This document shows, piece by piece, positions 44,501 to 53,112 of a stretch of DNA of 64,000 nucleotides. Origin of the DNA: Dyella caseinilytica. GTDB taxonomy: Bacteria; Pseudomonadota; Gammaproteobacteria; Xanthomonadales; Rhodanobacteraceae. A program made the position numbers and the translations under genes. Where the stretch lies: assembly GCF_016865235.1 (NCBI RefSeq), contig NZ_CP064030.1, positions 2,232,001-2,296,000 on the forward strand, given 5' to 3'. Below the pieces are notes generated by a model. It was given only the letters and a program-made list of their open reading frames with translations, was not told the origin of the DNA and searched no databases. Positions within the stretch are counted from its first letter, which is position 1. Every line of letters begins with the position of its first letter.

Positions 44501-44861
44501 AGGTGTTTTCGGTTCCGACGCCCGTCGTACTGATGCTATCTCCGCTGGCGAAGTGGTAGACCAGGTTACCGTTGGTATCGGTAGACGTGTTGTATGCCGT
44601 ATCCGAACTGGTGCCGGTCAGTATGTTGGTATAGACCGTGGGCGCGGATTTCGCCTTGGTAGCGGTCAATGCCACCAGGCTGGCCAGGATGGAGATGGGC
44701 AGCGCACGATGACGCTGCCGCAGCCGCTGCCTTTTCATGGCATCGTCGTAATGCTGCTTGATGGACAGCTGCCAGGCTTGGGGAAGTTGTGCAAATAATT
44801 GTGGTTCTCTGCGGTAATAGTGCCAGCGCGTAATGCTCGCAGTATCCGACTCTTTATTCAC
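41535..44861 (-). CDS. Large autotransporter with extended N-terminus
   Basis: 1108 residues from GTG 44861, chosen because GGGGGA lies 7 bases upstream. A long basic/aromatic extension (about 60 residues with RWHYYRREPQLFAQLPQAWQ) precedes a signal peptide (RALPISILASLVALTATKAKSA). The passenger has AIDA/pectin-lyase-like repeats rich in GNTSVT-type strands, then a Ser/Gly/Thr linker (GSGSSGSTTSTSSGSDPG). The last 270 residues form an autotransporter barrel (LDEDANASALWVDTNGGSLQ to the terminal RYSF). It is displayed on the outer membrane, probably as an adhesin or biofilm factor. No protease motif is visible. Confidence 0.88.
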   Translation of the reverse strand: MNKESDTASITRWHYYRREPQLFAQLPQAWQLSIKQHYDDAMKRQRLRQRHRALPISILASLVALTATKAKSAPTVYTNILTGTSSDTAYNTSTDTNGNLVYHFASGDSISTTGVGTENTFGVDLQTNSPKVILQAGAGGAGQLSISTLRPDSGTYGVATAINVQGGASLTVNGNTSVYAQSNDAVPNSSSVGVNVYQATATFNGTTSIVTYTPGYSKGLQVYQGQVTFNGDTSITAQARGSSTDAIYNSGGGRSSIVMNGNVTLVSYGIWPSDDVHGIYNDNVNSKLAINGNLLLTATSNGSTVMGIRNQGNLSVTGNASITASGPRSAFGIDNTFRTSRLYVGGDLTVSVTNTTGYIPFGTPTGLSNLYGMGSSMTYGGTANVSVTAVTDSYAINNNGVISFTNADKTTTLRASTSCSTCDVYGIANSGGSITLAGGLDVAESSSGTGHLYAIWNAATDGDSAQLNVNQAGNQSVKIVGDVLTGSVTDGSNAYSGVTTLNFDDSASYLKGLVLGDSGSSGNAVYGTGTANLSFAHGASWIPTGAGTLVTDFGSGSLTVGTGSTIDMAASWGSFSADSIPSYSLRTLQIGSSASGGASVNLADGAVFTLLSDIRNDRADEVVFGSSITSFKAQGTLGIRIAYDPVLNSTSWVNTSTLQNGTTIEATKPIVIIDASTADGGNASFQTVQGLTSQWSTTYENALVRFSYVPNVSVSSNHKEVLLTGINIIGNGSGSSGSTTSTSSGSDPGNHASGSTTSHSGTGNSNSTGSGSASSTGNESSLSTTGSEKVPLGVAAVITPSTGVMVAADAARVLSNIWQVDDEPIDRRSESLRLDEDANASALWVDTNGGSLQGSTVDGRTYRQSETSVSIGADRRTNVDLGYNTTGLVYTHDQSHADLQNGTADLQGSSVGLYSTWVSNQGMFADVVARVGQLRNSYVSTDSFGTSSGRYRPSSSSLSVRAGKRFRGEHGRYIEPQVQAAYGSMGSSSYSASNDVRFDVNKNHTFFTRAGVLAGQTFSLSTAISGDVYARASMIHTVGDRPNLTASMDGGSLPVVLPVRHATTGELAAGGQIELQGQWRAFAEVDRASRTDAVAGGWRVSAGLRYSF

Positions 44862-45134
44862 GATACTTTCCCCCAAAGAAAGTACGGCCGCCGACAGCGT
44901 GCATGACGCAAAGGCCATGTACGATCTTCATGGTGAAGAGGTGGCACCGAACCATGTTGACAGATAGTCAACACGCGACATTTTGTTTGGGGGTCAGCTG
45001 CCGGTCATGGTCATTTTGGGACAAGCTGCGTCGATGCTGACAGCCGCGTCTCTAAGCGTGACCGATGTCACGAGCATGGCGTGACGCGCGAAATATCGGT
45101 TGCACGCGTGCGGGAACGTCTGGTGCAGGAAATC

Positions 45135-47486
45135 TCAGTACATCCATACCGAGGCATCTTCCGGCAATACACGGTCACCGGCGAGCTCCCTCGCCTTTTG
45201 CCGATATTGCTCCCACGACGACGTCTGCCCTAGCGCACGATACACACATGCCTGTGTCCATGCCGCGCGCCAATCCAACTGACTCCATGCAGAAAGCTGG
45301 CCACTGACGGCCGCGGCGTCATCCACTTTGCCGACTGTCACGAGAGCCTGCGCGTAAACCTGACCGACATCGACCATAAGTTCCGGTACGCCCAATTTAT
45401 CGGCCTTGTTCATAGCCAGCTTCAGCTGGCTCAGTGCCTGGTCGCGCTGGCCCTGGCTCCATGCTCCGGCCGCTTGCGCCCGCAGCAACAGAATGGCAAT
45501 CCAATCGTCATCACCCGACAAGGTGGCCACCCACGTTTGCATGGCAGCCACGGCGCGCTTCACGTCTTCCGGCGTGCCGGTACGCTGGGTCACTATCACA
45601 TTCGTGAGCCATGCATCGGCATAGTCGTGCTTGTCGCTATCCCACTCCAGCAGTTTTCCGCTCAGTGTCTTGGATATCCAGTCCAGGGATACCGGGATAT
45701 CGCCTCGTTGCAACGCGAGTTTGGCCAGCAACGTTTCGACACAGCCCTGCAAGCCAGGCTCGCCCTTGGGGTCCAGCTTGATCTCCTCAAGCAGTTGCTC
45801 GAGCAACTTGCTTCCTTCGGTGGTGCGACCATTGTCAGCCAGTGCATGCGCACGCTCAAAGACGAGCAAGTGACGCATGACGTTCTCCGGGACTTCCCAA
45901 TGCTTTTGCTCAAACGGCCAATAACGATCAGTGACGGCCAGTTCGTCCGTGTACTGCAATAGCATTCGCCGTGAAGTCACCATGTCCTGCAATAAATCCG
46001 GAAGAAACTGCCGCATGCCCATGCGCTGATATTGCTCGTAAGCACGTTGGATGATAGGAAGCGCCTGCGCGAATTGCCCGCGCTGCATCGATAGATACGC
46101 AAGGGATTCATCCACGCCGTACGCGCCAGCGGTGTCACCGGCCAACGTATAGTTGACGCGGGCGAGGCCGAAGTCCGACGCTGCCTGGTCGAACTTTCCA
46201 TCGAGAATTTCCAGTTCGGCAAGCTGTGCGTAGGCGAATGCCAGGTACCCGGTGTCCTTTTGCTTTTGTAGAAGTTGCACTGCCTCGCTCAGTACGGCTT
46301 CGCCTTCGGCATATTTGTGCTCACGGAAATAGATGTACCACTGCTGCGCAAGCGTCCTGCCACGCAATACGGGGTACTTGTCGGCAGGCAAGCGCTGCAA
46401 CAAGTCGGCCAAGCCAAGCTTGCAAGCCTCATATTCGCCTTGATTGCAGTGAAAGACGGCTTTCGCATAGCCAAATTCAGGTGTTTCGCGAAGATCGGGC
46501 GGCGCCTTGTCGAGTAGTTCGCGCACAGCGTCGGCGGAACCGGCGTACGACGCTGCGTCGATACGCATCAGGTATTCCTCCTTCGCGTCACTGGCAGCAG
46601 GTTTGCCGGGTTCTGTCGTAATGCCCATTTGCGCCAGCAGCAGATCGTTTGCCGAGCGAGTCGCGTTCAGCACGTTATCGGACGACGACTCTGCCTGCCA
46701 TGTGCGGCCATCGGGGCTGTTCGCGTCCAGATGGACGCGCCAGAGATTGTCAGCCAGCGTGACGTGTGGATGAATGACCAATGCGAACGAAGCAAATCGT
46801 GAACTGTCTGTCGCGTTCGTCTGGTTGAGCAGGTCGAGCACGGCTTGGCTACTTTCGACGGGAACCCTTGCTTGACGTAAATCGCCAGCGATCAGATCCA
46901 TCAGCCCCAGCTGCAGCCATTTCCAGTCTTCCGGGGCATCCACGTCGGCGGGCAACACGATGGAGGTACCCTGGCTAAAAAATATGGGTTTGCGATGGTC
47001 AGTCTGCCATCGCCAGTAACCGAGCGCGGCAGCAAGTATCAACAGCGGCGCTATCCACAGCGCACGTCGCAGCCATGGCCTACGCATCGCTGCCACGGCG
47101 CCCGCCTTGGTCTGGGCACCTTCTATTCGAACTGACGCTTGCTCGGCAGTATCGTTGGTGGCATTAGAAACGATGGTCGTGTCCGCCACCCAGCGGTAAC
47201 CCACACGAGACATGGTCTTGATACAGCGTTGTTCATCGCCCCCATCGCCGAGTGCACGACGGAGACGCACGATGGTTTGCGCAAGCAGGTTTTCGCTGAC
47301 GTCGGCCCGCCCCCACACAGCAGAGATCAGTTCGTCCTTGCCTACCGGGCGTTCGCGGTGTTCGACCAGATAGACCAGGCAATCAAAAGCGCTAACGGCA
47401 AGCGTTACCGGCACCCCGTCGCGGGTCAACTCTCTTGCAAGAGGGTCGAGGCAAAAATCATCAAAGTGGTAGGTCGGACTTCCCAT
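45135..47486 (-). CDS. CadC-like membrane transcription regulator with TPR-like domain
   Basis: 783 residues. The N-terminus is an OmpR-type winged helix (LVEHRERPVGKDELISAVWG, then TIVRLRRALGD and CIKTMSRVGYRW). One transmembrane helix (LWIAPLLILAAALGYWRW) follows near residue 150. The large C-terminal part contains helical TPR-like repeats and probably faces the periplasm. One-component regulators of this layout sense a periplasmic cue and bind DNA from the membrane. The target is not known; it may regulate the adjacent autotransporter, which lies 270 bases downstream. Confidence 0.88.
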   Translation of the reverse strand: MGSPTYHFDDFCLDPLARELTRDGVPVTLAVSAFDCLVYLVEHRERPVGKDELISAVWGRADVSENLLAQTIVRLRRALGDGGDEQRCIKTMSRVGYRWVADTTIVSNATNDTAEQASVRIEGAQTKAGAVAAMRRPWLRRALWIAPLLILAAALGYWRWQTDHRKPIFFSQGTSIVLPADVDAPEDWKWLQLGLMDLIAGDLRQARVPVESSQAVLDLLNQTNATDSSRFASFALVIHPHVTLADNLWRVHLDANSPDGRTWQAESSSDNVLNATRSANDLLLAQMGITTEPGKPAASDAKEEYLMRIDAASYAGSADAVRELLDKAPPDLRETPEFGYAKAVFHCNQGEYEACKLGLADLLQRLPADKYPVLRGRTLAQQWYIYFREHKYAEGEAVLSEAVQLLQKQKDTGYLAFAYAQLAELEILDGKFDQAASDFGLARVNYTLAGDTAGAYGVDESLAYLSMQRGQFAQALPIIQRAYEQYQRMGMRQFLPDLLQDMVTSRRMLLQYTDELAVTDRYWPFEQKHWEVPENVMRHLLVFERAHALADNGRTTEGSKLLEQLLEEIKLDPKGEPGLQGCVETLLAKLALQRGDIPVSLDWISKTLSGKLLEWDSDKHDYADAWLTNVIVTQRTGTPEDVKRAVAAMQTWVATLSGDDDWIAILLLRAQAAGAWSQGQRDQALSQLKLAMNKADKLGVPELMVDVGQVYAQALVTVGKVDDAAAVSGQLSAWSQLDWRAAWTQACVYRALGQTSSWEQYRQKARELAGDRVLPEDASVWMY

Positions 47487-47872
47487 GCGTGGATCTCTAC
47501 CATCATCGGAGATTTATGCGGTGCTGCTCACATCTGCAGCAAGCCATGCCAGTCGCGGAGACCTGTTCAGTGAAAACGGCAGTGGGTTGCCAAAACCTAC
47601 CTTCGCGGGGAGATGGACGATGGGCCAGATTGACGCCATCCGCCTGGGCGACTGGGTTTATTTTGCCACAAGTGCATGATAATTATTGCAAAAATAGCCA
47701 ATTCCATCTCGCCATGCACGTTGTGCACTTTCAGCCTCCCGAAAGGGATGCCTGGATGTGACGCGCCATCCACACAACCGAAATCCCTCAAAGGCGAACT
47801 AACGGTAACGCCTCTCCGCGGCAATTCCCTGTACTGGAGATTCCTCCATTAGACCTTATATATGGGCGGGTT
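47487..47872. other. Intergenic region with a regulator-like stub
   Basis: About 390 bases. A 19-residue frame at 47620-47679 (MGQIDAIRLGDWVYFATSA) has a good GGGGAG site and resembles the first residues of winged-helix regulators like the upstream gene, then stops. It may be a truncated copy. No FMN riboswitch pattern is seen before the GTP cyclohydrolase gene. Confidence 0.4.
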
Positions 47873-48565
47873 GTGAGCAAATACGAATCAAATCGCGAGA
47901 ACCAAATCATGACCGCTCCATGTGCGCACGTTATCCCGCTCAAGGACACACCATCCGTGCGCACCGTTGCGCAGCTCCCGATTCATCTGGCTGATGGCCG
48001 TGAGGCTTCCAGCACGATCTACAGCTTCCATGGACTTTCCGATGCCAAGGAGCATGTCGCACTTCGATTCGGAAACCCCGATTCCGAGGCGCCTCTGGTC
48101 AGGCTGCACTCCGAATGCATGACGGGTGATGTCTTTGGATCGGCGCGCTGCGACTGCGGCCCGCAGTTGCAAGAGTCGCTTCACCGCCTGCATGAAGACG
48201 GCGGTTACCTGCTGTATATGCGACAGGAAGGCCGCGGCATCGGGTTATACCGCAAGCTGGATGCCTATCGCCTTCAGGAACAGGGGCACGACACCTTTGC
48301 CGCCAATCGCGCCCTTGGCCACGGTGAGGATGAGCGCGATTACGCAGCAGCCGCCGAGATGCTCAAGGCACTGGGTGTAACGCGCATTACGCTGATCACC
48401 AACAATCACGACAAGTGCACCCAGCTGCAAGCCCTGGGTATCGACGTTGTGGCGGTTGAGCCCACAGGCGTTTTTTCCGGAGAGCACAACCTGCGTTATC
48501 TGGAGGCCAAGGTTCGTCACTCTCGGCATACCCTTGCTTTACCTGATACAAGTCAGGAAAACTGA
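47873..48565 (+). CDS. ribA: GTP cyclohydrolase II
   Basis: 230 residues from GTG 47873 (an ATG at 47909 is an alternative). The zinc site and active site are intact: HSECMTGDVFGSARCDCGPQ holds the three cysteines. RQEGRGIGLYRKLDAYRLQE is the family's GTP/catalytic loop, followed by DTFAANRALGHGEDERDY. GTP cyclohydrolase II converts GTP to the first pyrimidine intermediate of riboflavin synthesis. It is probably a second copy outside a rib operon, since none of its usual neighbours is present. Toxoflavin-type pathways can also use such a copy, but no partner is here. Confidence 0.92.
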   Translation: MSKYESNRENQIMTAPCAHVIPLKDTPSVRTVAQLPIHLADGREASSTIYSFHGLSDAKEHVALRFGNPDSEAPLVRLHSECMTGDVFGSARCDCGPQLQESLHRLHEDGGYLLYMRQEGRGIGLYRKLDAYRLQEQGHDTFAANRALGHGEDERDYAAAAEMLKALGVTRITLITNNHDKCTQLQALGIDVVAVEPTGVFSGEHNLRYLEAKVRHSRHTLALPDTSQEN

Positions 48566-48580
48566 CCAATTCGGAGCGGC

Positions 48581-50326
48581 TTACGCCGATCCTTGATGCG
48601 CCTTTTGCATCAATGCCTGATCCATGGCGCCCGGATCACCCAGAAACAGGCAATGGTCCGCAATCTCCGCGACGCTGCGTCGATGCGACACGACGATCAT
48701 GATGCTTTGCGGAAGCCGTCGCTTGATCGCCAAAAGGACCGACCGCTCGGAACCAGCATCGAGCGCACTGGTCGCTTCGTCCAGCAGAGCGAGAAAGGGT
48801 TGCCGCAGAATAACCTGCGCCAAGAGCAAGCGCTGCAGTTCGCCGCCTGAAAAACGGCTTGAAGAGCTGTCCAGCGTCGTATCAAGCCCATCGAAGGATT
48901 CGGCCAGACGCTTGTCGAGGCCGACGTCCGCAAGCGCCTCCAGCATTGTACTTTCGGTCGCACTGGCATTCGCCCAGAGCAGGCACTCGCGTACCGAACG
49001 ATGCCAGGGACGCACGCCCTGGCTCACATATGCGCCCCTGCCAACCAGCTTTCGATATTCATCAAAGCCCATGGGTCGCCCTTCCATACGTGCGATGAAT
49101 ACATCCGGGACTGCCATGCCGCCCAGCACATCGATCAGACTGCTCTTGCCAATGCCGGAGTCGCCAAAGATGAGCATCATCTTGCCGGGCATTAGCTGTA
49201 GATCGCGAATATCAATGGCCGCGAGCGGTGGCGCCAATCGTACGCGTTTGATATGCAATGAATCCGACACGCATGCAGTTTGCGGCGTCATCGGTGGTGT
49301 GTGGCTTGCGTCCAGTTTTACGTATTGCTGCCACAGTTCGAACGCAGGCCCCGCCGAGCGAAGCTGCTGGAAGCTTTGTCTTGTCAGTAAAAGGTAAGGC
49401 AGTAACCGCCCCAGCAACACGCACACGGCGATCAGGGTCGCCTGATTCACACCCTGCAGGCGACACGCGAGCATGAAAATGGCTGCAATACCTACAGCGG
49501 CGAGAAGCTCAAACGTCAATCGTCCCGATGCGATCAGCTCCAGTTGGCGGCGATAGCCCTGCCCTAGTCGTGCAGAAATCGTATTGTAAGCTGCCTTTTC
49601 CGCATCCTCACGACCAAACGAACGGACGTGGCGCAAACGTCTGGGAAAATCCTCACTCATCCAAAACAATCGGGTCATGTCTGCCACATATTGACGGCTG
49701 ACACGTGACTGCTCACGGCTACTGATACGCGAGGCAGCAAGGGCAAACAACGCAAGCAGAGGCGTCGCCAGCATCAGCGTCGGCGACAGCCAGAATGCAA
49801 AACCAAGGCTCACGATTGCCGTGACGCCGGCCACCAGCAATTGCAGCAAGGCATTAAAGCCCTGGGTGATGATCTCTACGTTGTACGTCAGCACGTTGGC
49901 GATTTCCGCCGACGTGGCATCGGCCAGGGAAGTCAGCGGCGCATCCATCAGGCGTGCATGAACGGTGCGCCGCAACTCCATGCCATAACGACTGGACAGA
50001 CTTGCGCCCAACCGCGCCGCCTGCCAGCGCAACAGGGCGAAGACCATGGTCACGGCTGCGAATACCGTGGCATGCGCGTCCGTACTGCCGGGCATATCGA
50101 AGATTCTTCCACCCAACACCAGCGCGTGACCGGGTTGCACCAAGGTCACCAACAACACCGCCACGATGCTGCCGGCGAGCGCACTGCCCAGCGACAACAT
50201 CACGTAGACCGACATGTGCCGTAGATTGACGGCCTTCAACGTAACAAAGAATCCCCTCCACTGTTGATGGCCAAGGCGTGGCGATTCGTCTGAATGGTTC
50301 ATGCGCTTGCGCGGCTGACCGAACAT
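48581..50326 (-). CDS. ABC exporter, fused permease and ATPase
   Basis: 581 residues from ATG 50326, preferred because AGGGA lies 6 bases upstream. Six membrane helices in the first 330 residues lead to an ATPase domain with Walker A LIFGDSGIGKSSLI, signature SSRFSGGELQRLLLAQ, Walker B FLALLDEATSALD and a following H-loop SHRRSV. It is a type-I exporter of the McjD/MsbA layout with no peptidase domain. It starts 36 bases after the HprK-like kinase and is probably cotranscribed. It may export a small product of this locus. Confidence 0.88.
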   Translation of the reverse strand: MFGQPRKRMNHSDESPRLGHQQWRGFFVTLKAVNLRHMSVYVMLSLGSALAGSIVAVLLVTLVQPGHALVLGGRIFDMPGSTDAHATVFAAVTMVFALLRWQAARLGASLSSRYGMELRRTVHARLMDAPLTSLADATSAEIANVLTYNVEIITQGFNALLQLLVAGVTAIVSLGFAFWLSPTLMLATPLLALFALAASRISSREQSRVSRQYVADMTRLFWMSEDFPRRLRHVRSFGREDAEKAAYNTISARLGQGYRRQLELIASGRLTFELLAAVGIAAIFMLACRLQGVNQATLIAVCVLLGRLLPYLLLTRQSFQQLRSAGPAFELWQQYVKLDASHTPPMTPQTACVSDSLHIKRVRLAPPLAAIDIRDLQLMPGKMMLIFGDSGIGKSSLIDVLGGMAVPDVFIARMEGRPMGFDEYRKLVGRGAYVSQGVRPWHRSVRECLLWANASATESTMLEALADVGLDKRLAESFDGLDTTLDSSSSRFSGGELQRLLLAQVILRQPFLALLDEATSALDAGSERSVLLAIKRRLPQSIMIVVSHRRSVAEIADHCLFLGDPGAMDQALMQKAHQGSA

Positions 50327-50362
50327 TTCCATTCCCTGTAGGTCATTGTCGCTGCCTGCGCG

Positions 50363-51385
50363 TCAACGCAACAACTGCCGTAACGCTTCAACTGCAGCGA
50401 TGGGATGATTGCCGCGACGAAGCTCGTAAGCACCCATTTTCACTAGCTGTTGCTGGAAGCATGACCAACCCGGCAGGCTGGCGGCATAGGGTTGATCTGC
50501 ACTCAGTTTTGCAGCGATGTCATACTTGGGAATCGGTCGCAGCAGTGCACCAGGATCATCGGCAACCTGCCTGGAAAGGAACACAGTGGCCACTAATTGC
50601 AGCGGCGCGTCTGCGCTTTTACCTGGCCCGTAACGCAGATCCGCTTCGAACTTTTGCACACCGCTGCGGCGCCGGATCGTTGGCGCCTCGCGAATCCAGC
50701 ATTCGGCCTCTTTATCCTCGATAAAGTGCAATGCATCTTCTGTCACGTGCAAATAGTTGGCGACGCCGGTAGCCAGCAGGTTATCTGACTGCACCAGCAC
50801 GGCATCTTCCGCCACGAAATCCAGACCCTGCAAAAAGCTGTGCAAGGCCAGAGTCGACTTGCCCGCGCCACTGCCACCCAGCAGCAGGACGCCGCGCCCA
50901 GCCCGGCCAACACAGGCGCCGTGCAAAGGCGTCAAACCCAGGCCACGTGTCGTCAGGATATAGACAGCGAATTCGATGAGCTCATAACGCAGGTGGTAGG
51001 GAAAACTCAGCATATCTTCCGAGGCAACCACCAATGCGTAATGCTGGTGAGGCGACACGATCACATAATTGGATGCGTCCATAACACCGCAAACCAATCT
51101 CTCTCCCCACTGCATCCGTACCGACGGTGGTTCATCCACATACGGAACCCCCAGTCCAGGCACGCACTGCAAGTCGATACGAAATGGCGAGGTGGTCTTC
51201 GGCAAATGATGACGTGGCAATCCGCCATAGGCTGCCTCAACCAGATCCAGTAGCGCCACGCTGTTGCTTCTAAAGTGAAAACTTCCTCCCATCAGCTGCT
51301 TGTGTAAAGACATTGGCATCGGTGACGTTTCAGCCCGGGGCTCAGTGTTAACGGCGTGAACGGCGGTCTCGTAGTTGGCTGCCAT
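50363..51385 (-). CDS. HprK-related kinase
   Basis: 340 residues. The P-loop GVLLLGGSGAGKSTLALHSF near residue 170 and the following GLDFVAEDAVLVQ match HPr kinase-like domains. The start is uncertain (ATG 51385; ATG 51319 also possible), and neither has a good ribosome site. HprK-like proteins appear in some lasso clusters, where they phosphorylate a precursor, and in exopolysaccharide loci where the role is unknown. Here it precedes an ABC exporter and is divergent from a radical SAM gene. Confidence 0.85.
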   Translation of the reverse strand: MAANYETAVHAVNTEPRAETSPMPMSLHKQLMGGSFHFRSNSVALLDLVEAAYGGLPRHHLPKTTSPFRIDLQCVPGLGVPYVDEPPSVRMQWGERLVCGVMDASNYVIVSPHQHYALVVASEDMLSFPYHLRYELIEFAVYILTTRGLGLTPLHGACVGRAGRGVLLLGGSGAGKSTLALHSFLQGLDFVAEDAVLVQSDNLLATGVANYLHVTEDALHFIEDKEAECWIREAPTIRRRSGVQKFEADLRYGPGKSADAPLQLVATVFLSRQVADDPGALLRPIPKYDIAAKLSADQPYAASLPGWSCFQQQLVKMGAYELRRGNHPIAAVEALRQLLR

Positions 51386-51464
51386 GGTGATCGGGCGCGA
51401 ATGTCCTGAAGCTAAGCTCGGTTAGCTGTGAGTGTGGCCCATGGAAAGAAAGGTTGCTCTTCAT
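51348..51464 (-). CDS. Possible 38-residue peptide overlapping the HprK-like gene start
   Basis: From ATG 51464 (another at 51470): KSNLSFHGPHSQLTELSFRT, with AAGG upstream. It overlaps the kinase gene by 38 bases in another frame, so it could couple its translation or be a kinase substrate. It shows no known leader or core motif and may be chance. Confidence 0.25.
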   Translation of the reverse strand: MKSNLSFHGPHSQLTELSFRTFAPDHHGSQLRDRRSRR

Positions 51465-51609
51465 AGTCATCCGGATTGCCTTGATGCGAAGGCGTGTACT
51501 TCGACGCATATGACGGCCAGGCAACCGAACCTTCCTCATCGAGCACTCACGGCCATGCAGCAGCAAACCCTTGCCGCCTGCTCATGGCTACGATTGAGGC
51601 TCCATCGAG

Positions 51610-53112
51610 ATGCTAAAGATTCAGGTCGGCCACACCTATTTCCTTCGCTATGATCGCAAGCAATGGGACCGTGGCAAGCCTTATCCACCGCTCGCAACCA
51701 TCCAGGTGGCCGCCCTGTTGCGCGACATGGGGCACGATATCAGCGTGTTCGACGCGATGCTTGCCGAAGGCGTTGAGGACTACGCAGCGTCGATCGAGGC
51801 CGCCCAACCTGATCTGGTTGTGCTCTACGAGGACAACTTCAACTACCTGACCAAGATGTGTCTTGGACGGATGCGCGAAGCGGCGTGCCAAATGATTGGC
51901 GAAGCTCGCGCGAAAGGCGCCAGGGTGATCGTGGCAGGGTCAGATGCCTCCGACCAACCCGACGCTTTCCTCGCGGCAGGCGCGCATGCCGTGCTTATCG
52001 GCGAAGGTCTGGCGGCACTCACCGAGTTGATCCGGCGTCTGCAGGCAAGTCAGGAAATCGAGATCGCCGATTGGGTCGCCGGCATTCCCGGTATCGCCGC
52101 ACGCGTCAGCCAGCAAACCCATGTCGCACGCATTGGCGTGATGCCACCCGATCCACGACTGACCGTGCGTCCCGCGTGGGATCTGCTCGACATCGAACGC
52201 TATCGCTGCCAGTGGCTTGAACGGCACGGCTATTTCAGTCTCAACATGGCCGCTTCGCGCGGCTGTCCGTTCCGATGCAACTGGTGCGCCAAGCCGATCT
52301 GGGGCAATCACTATCGCCAGCGCAGCGCGCTCGATATCGCCACCGAGATGACTTATCTGAAACAGACCTTCCAGCCCGACCATATCTGGATGGCCGATGA
52401 CATCTTCGGCTTCCATGTTGATTGGGTGACTGAATTGGCCAGACACCTGGAGGCTGCTGATGGCTCGATCCCTTTCACGATCCAGACTCGCGCCGACCTC
52501 ATCAGCGAGCGCATGGCCGACGCGCTAAAACGCGCCGGATGCACGGAAGCCTGGATTGGCGCGGAAAGTGGCAGTCAGCGCATCCTTGATGCCATGACCA
52601 AAGGCACCACGGTGGCGGAGTTGATTACCGCACGCCAACGTCTGGGTAGGCATGACATTCGTGTTGGCTTCTTCATCCAGCTGGGCTATCTCGGAGAGCA
52701 ACTGGCCGACTTGCTGGCTACACGCGAGCTGGTCGTGCTGGCTGCACCGGACGATATCGGTGTCAGCGTGTCCTACCCTTTGCCGGGCACAAAGTTCTAC
52801 GAACAGGTGAAGGCACAACTCGGCAAAAAGACACACTGGGATGACAGCGCCGATCTGGCCATGATGTTTCGTGGCGCCTACGACTCGGGCTTTTATCGGC
52901 GCGTACGCGATCTGCTGCACGAACAGGTCACGCTGCAGCAATCCAAAAATAACCAGCCGGCCGAACGCTACGACGAGACCTCCGCCGCGCTGGAAGTGCA
53001 GTGGAATGCATTGATCGCCAGCGAATACGCGCATCGCACCGAACACGCCACATCATCCGCAACGGCACTACAGCCTCATGCACACCTCGCTTCCGCCGCT
53101 CAAAATCGTTAG
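51610..53112 (+). CDS. B12-binding-type radical SAM protein
   Basis: 500 residues. The N-terminal 170 residues resemble a cobalamin-binding Rossmann domain (PPLATIQVAALLRDMGHDIS and later VIVAGSDASDQPDAFLAAGA). The radical SAM cluster motif is SRGCPFRCNWCAKP (CxxxCxxC). Further on, WIGAESGSQRILDAMTKGTT fits the BchE/HpnP-like SAM fold. Such enzymes often methylate unactivated carbons or phosphorus, or do other C-H chemistry. It overlaps the next gene by 35 bases. The substrate, sugar lipid or peptide, is unknown. Confidence 0.85.
   Translation: MLKIQVGHTYFLRYDRKQWDRGKPYPPLATIQVAALLRDMGHDISVFDAMLAEGVEDYAASIEAAQPDLVVLYEDNFNYLTKMCLGRMREAACQMIGEARAKGARVIVAGSDASDQPDAFLAAGAHAVLIGEGLAALTELIRRLQASQEIEIADWVAGIPGIAARVSQQTHVARIGVMPPDPRLTVRPAWDLLDIERYRCQWLERHGYFSLNMAASRGCPFRCNWCAKPIWGNHYRQRSALDIATEMTYLKQTFQPDHIWMADDIFGFHVDWVTELARHLEAADGSIPFTIQTRADLISERMADALKRAGCTEAWIGAESGSQRILDAMTKGTTVAELITARQRLGRHDIRVGFFIQLGYLGEQLADLLATRELVVLAAPDDIGVSVSYPLPGTKFYEQVKAQLGKKTHWDDSADLAMMFRGAYDSGFYRRVRDLLHEQVTLQQSKNNQPAERYDETSAALEVQWNALIASEYAHRTEHATSSATALQPHAHLASAAQNR

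Noticed and set aside
47620..47679. Functional 19-residue regulator peptide
   Set aside because: It looks like the first residues of a winged-helix regulator and then stops; more likely a relic.
47683..47872. FMN riboswitch upstream of the GTP cyclohydrolase gene
   Set aside because: The conserved RFN motifs (the GGGGCAGGG and CCGGCGGT-type elements) are not present.
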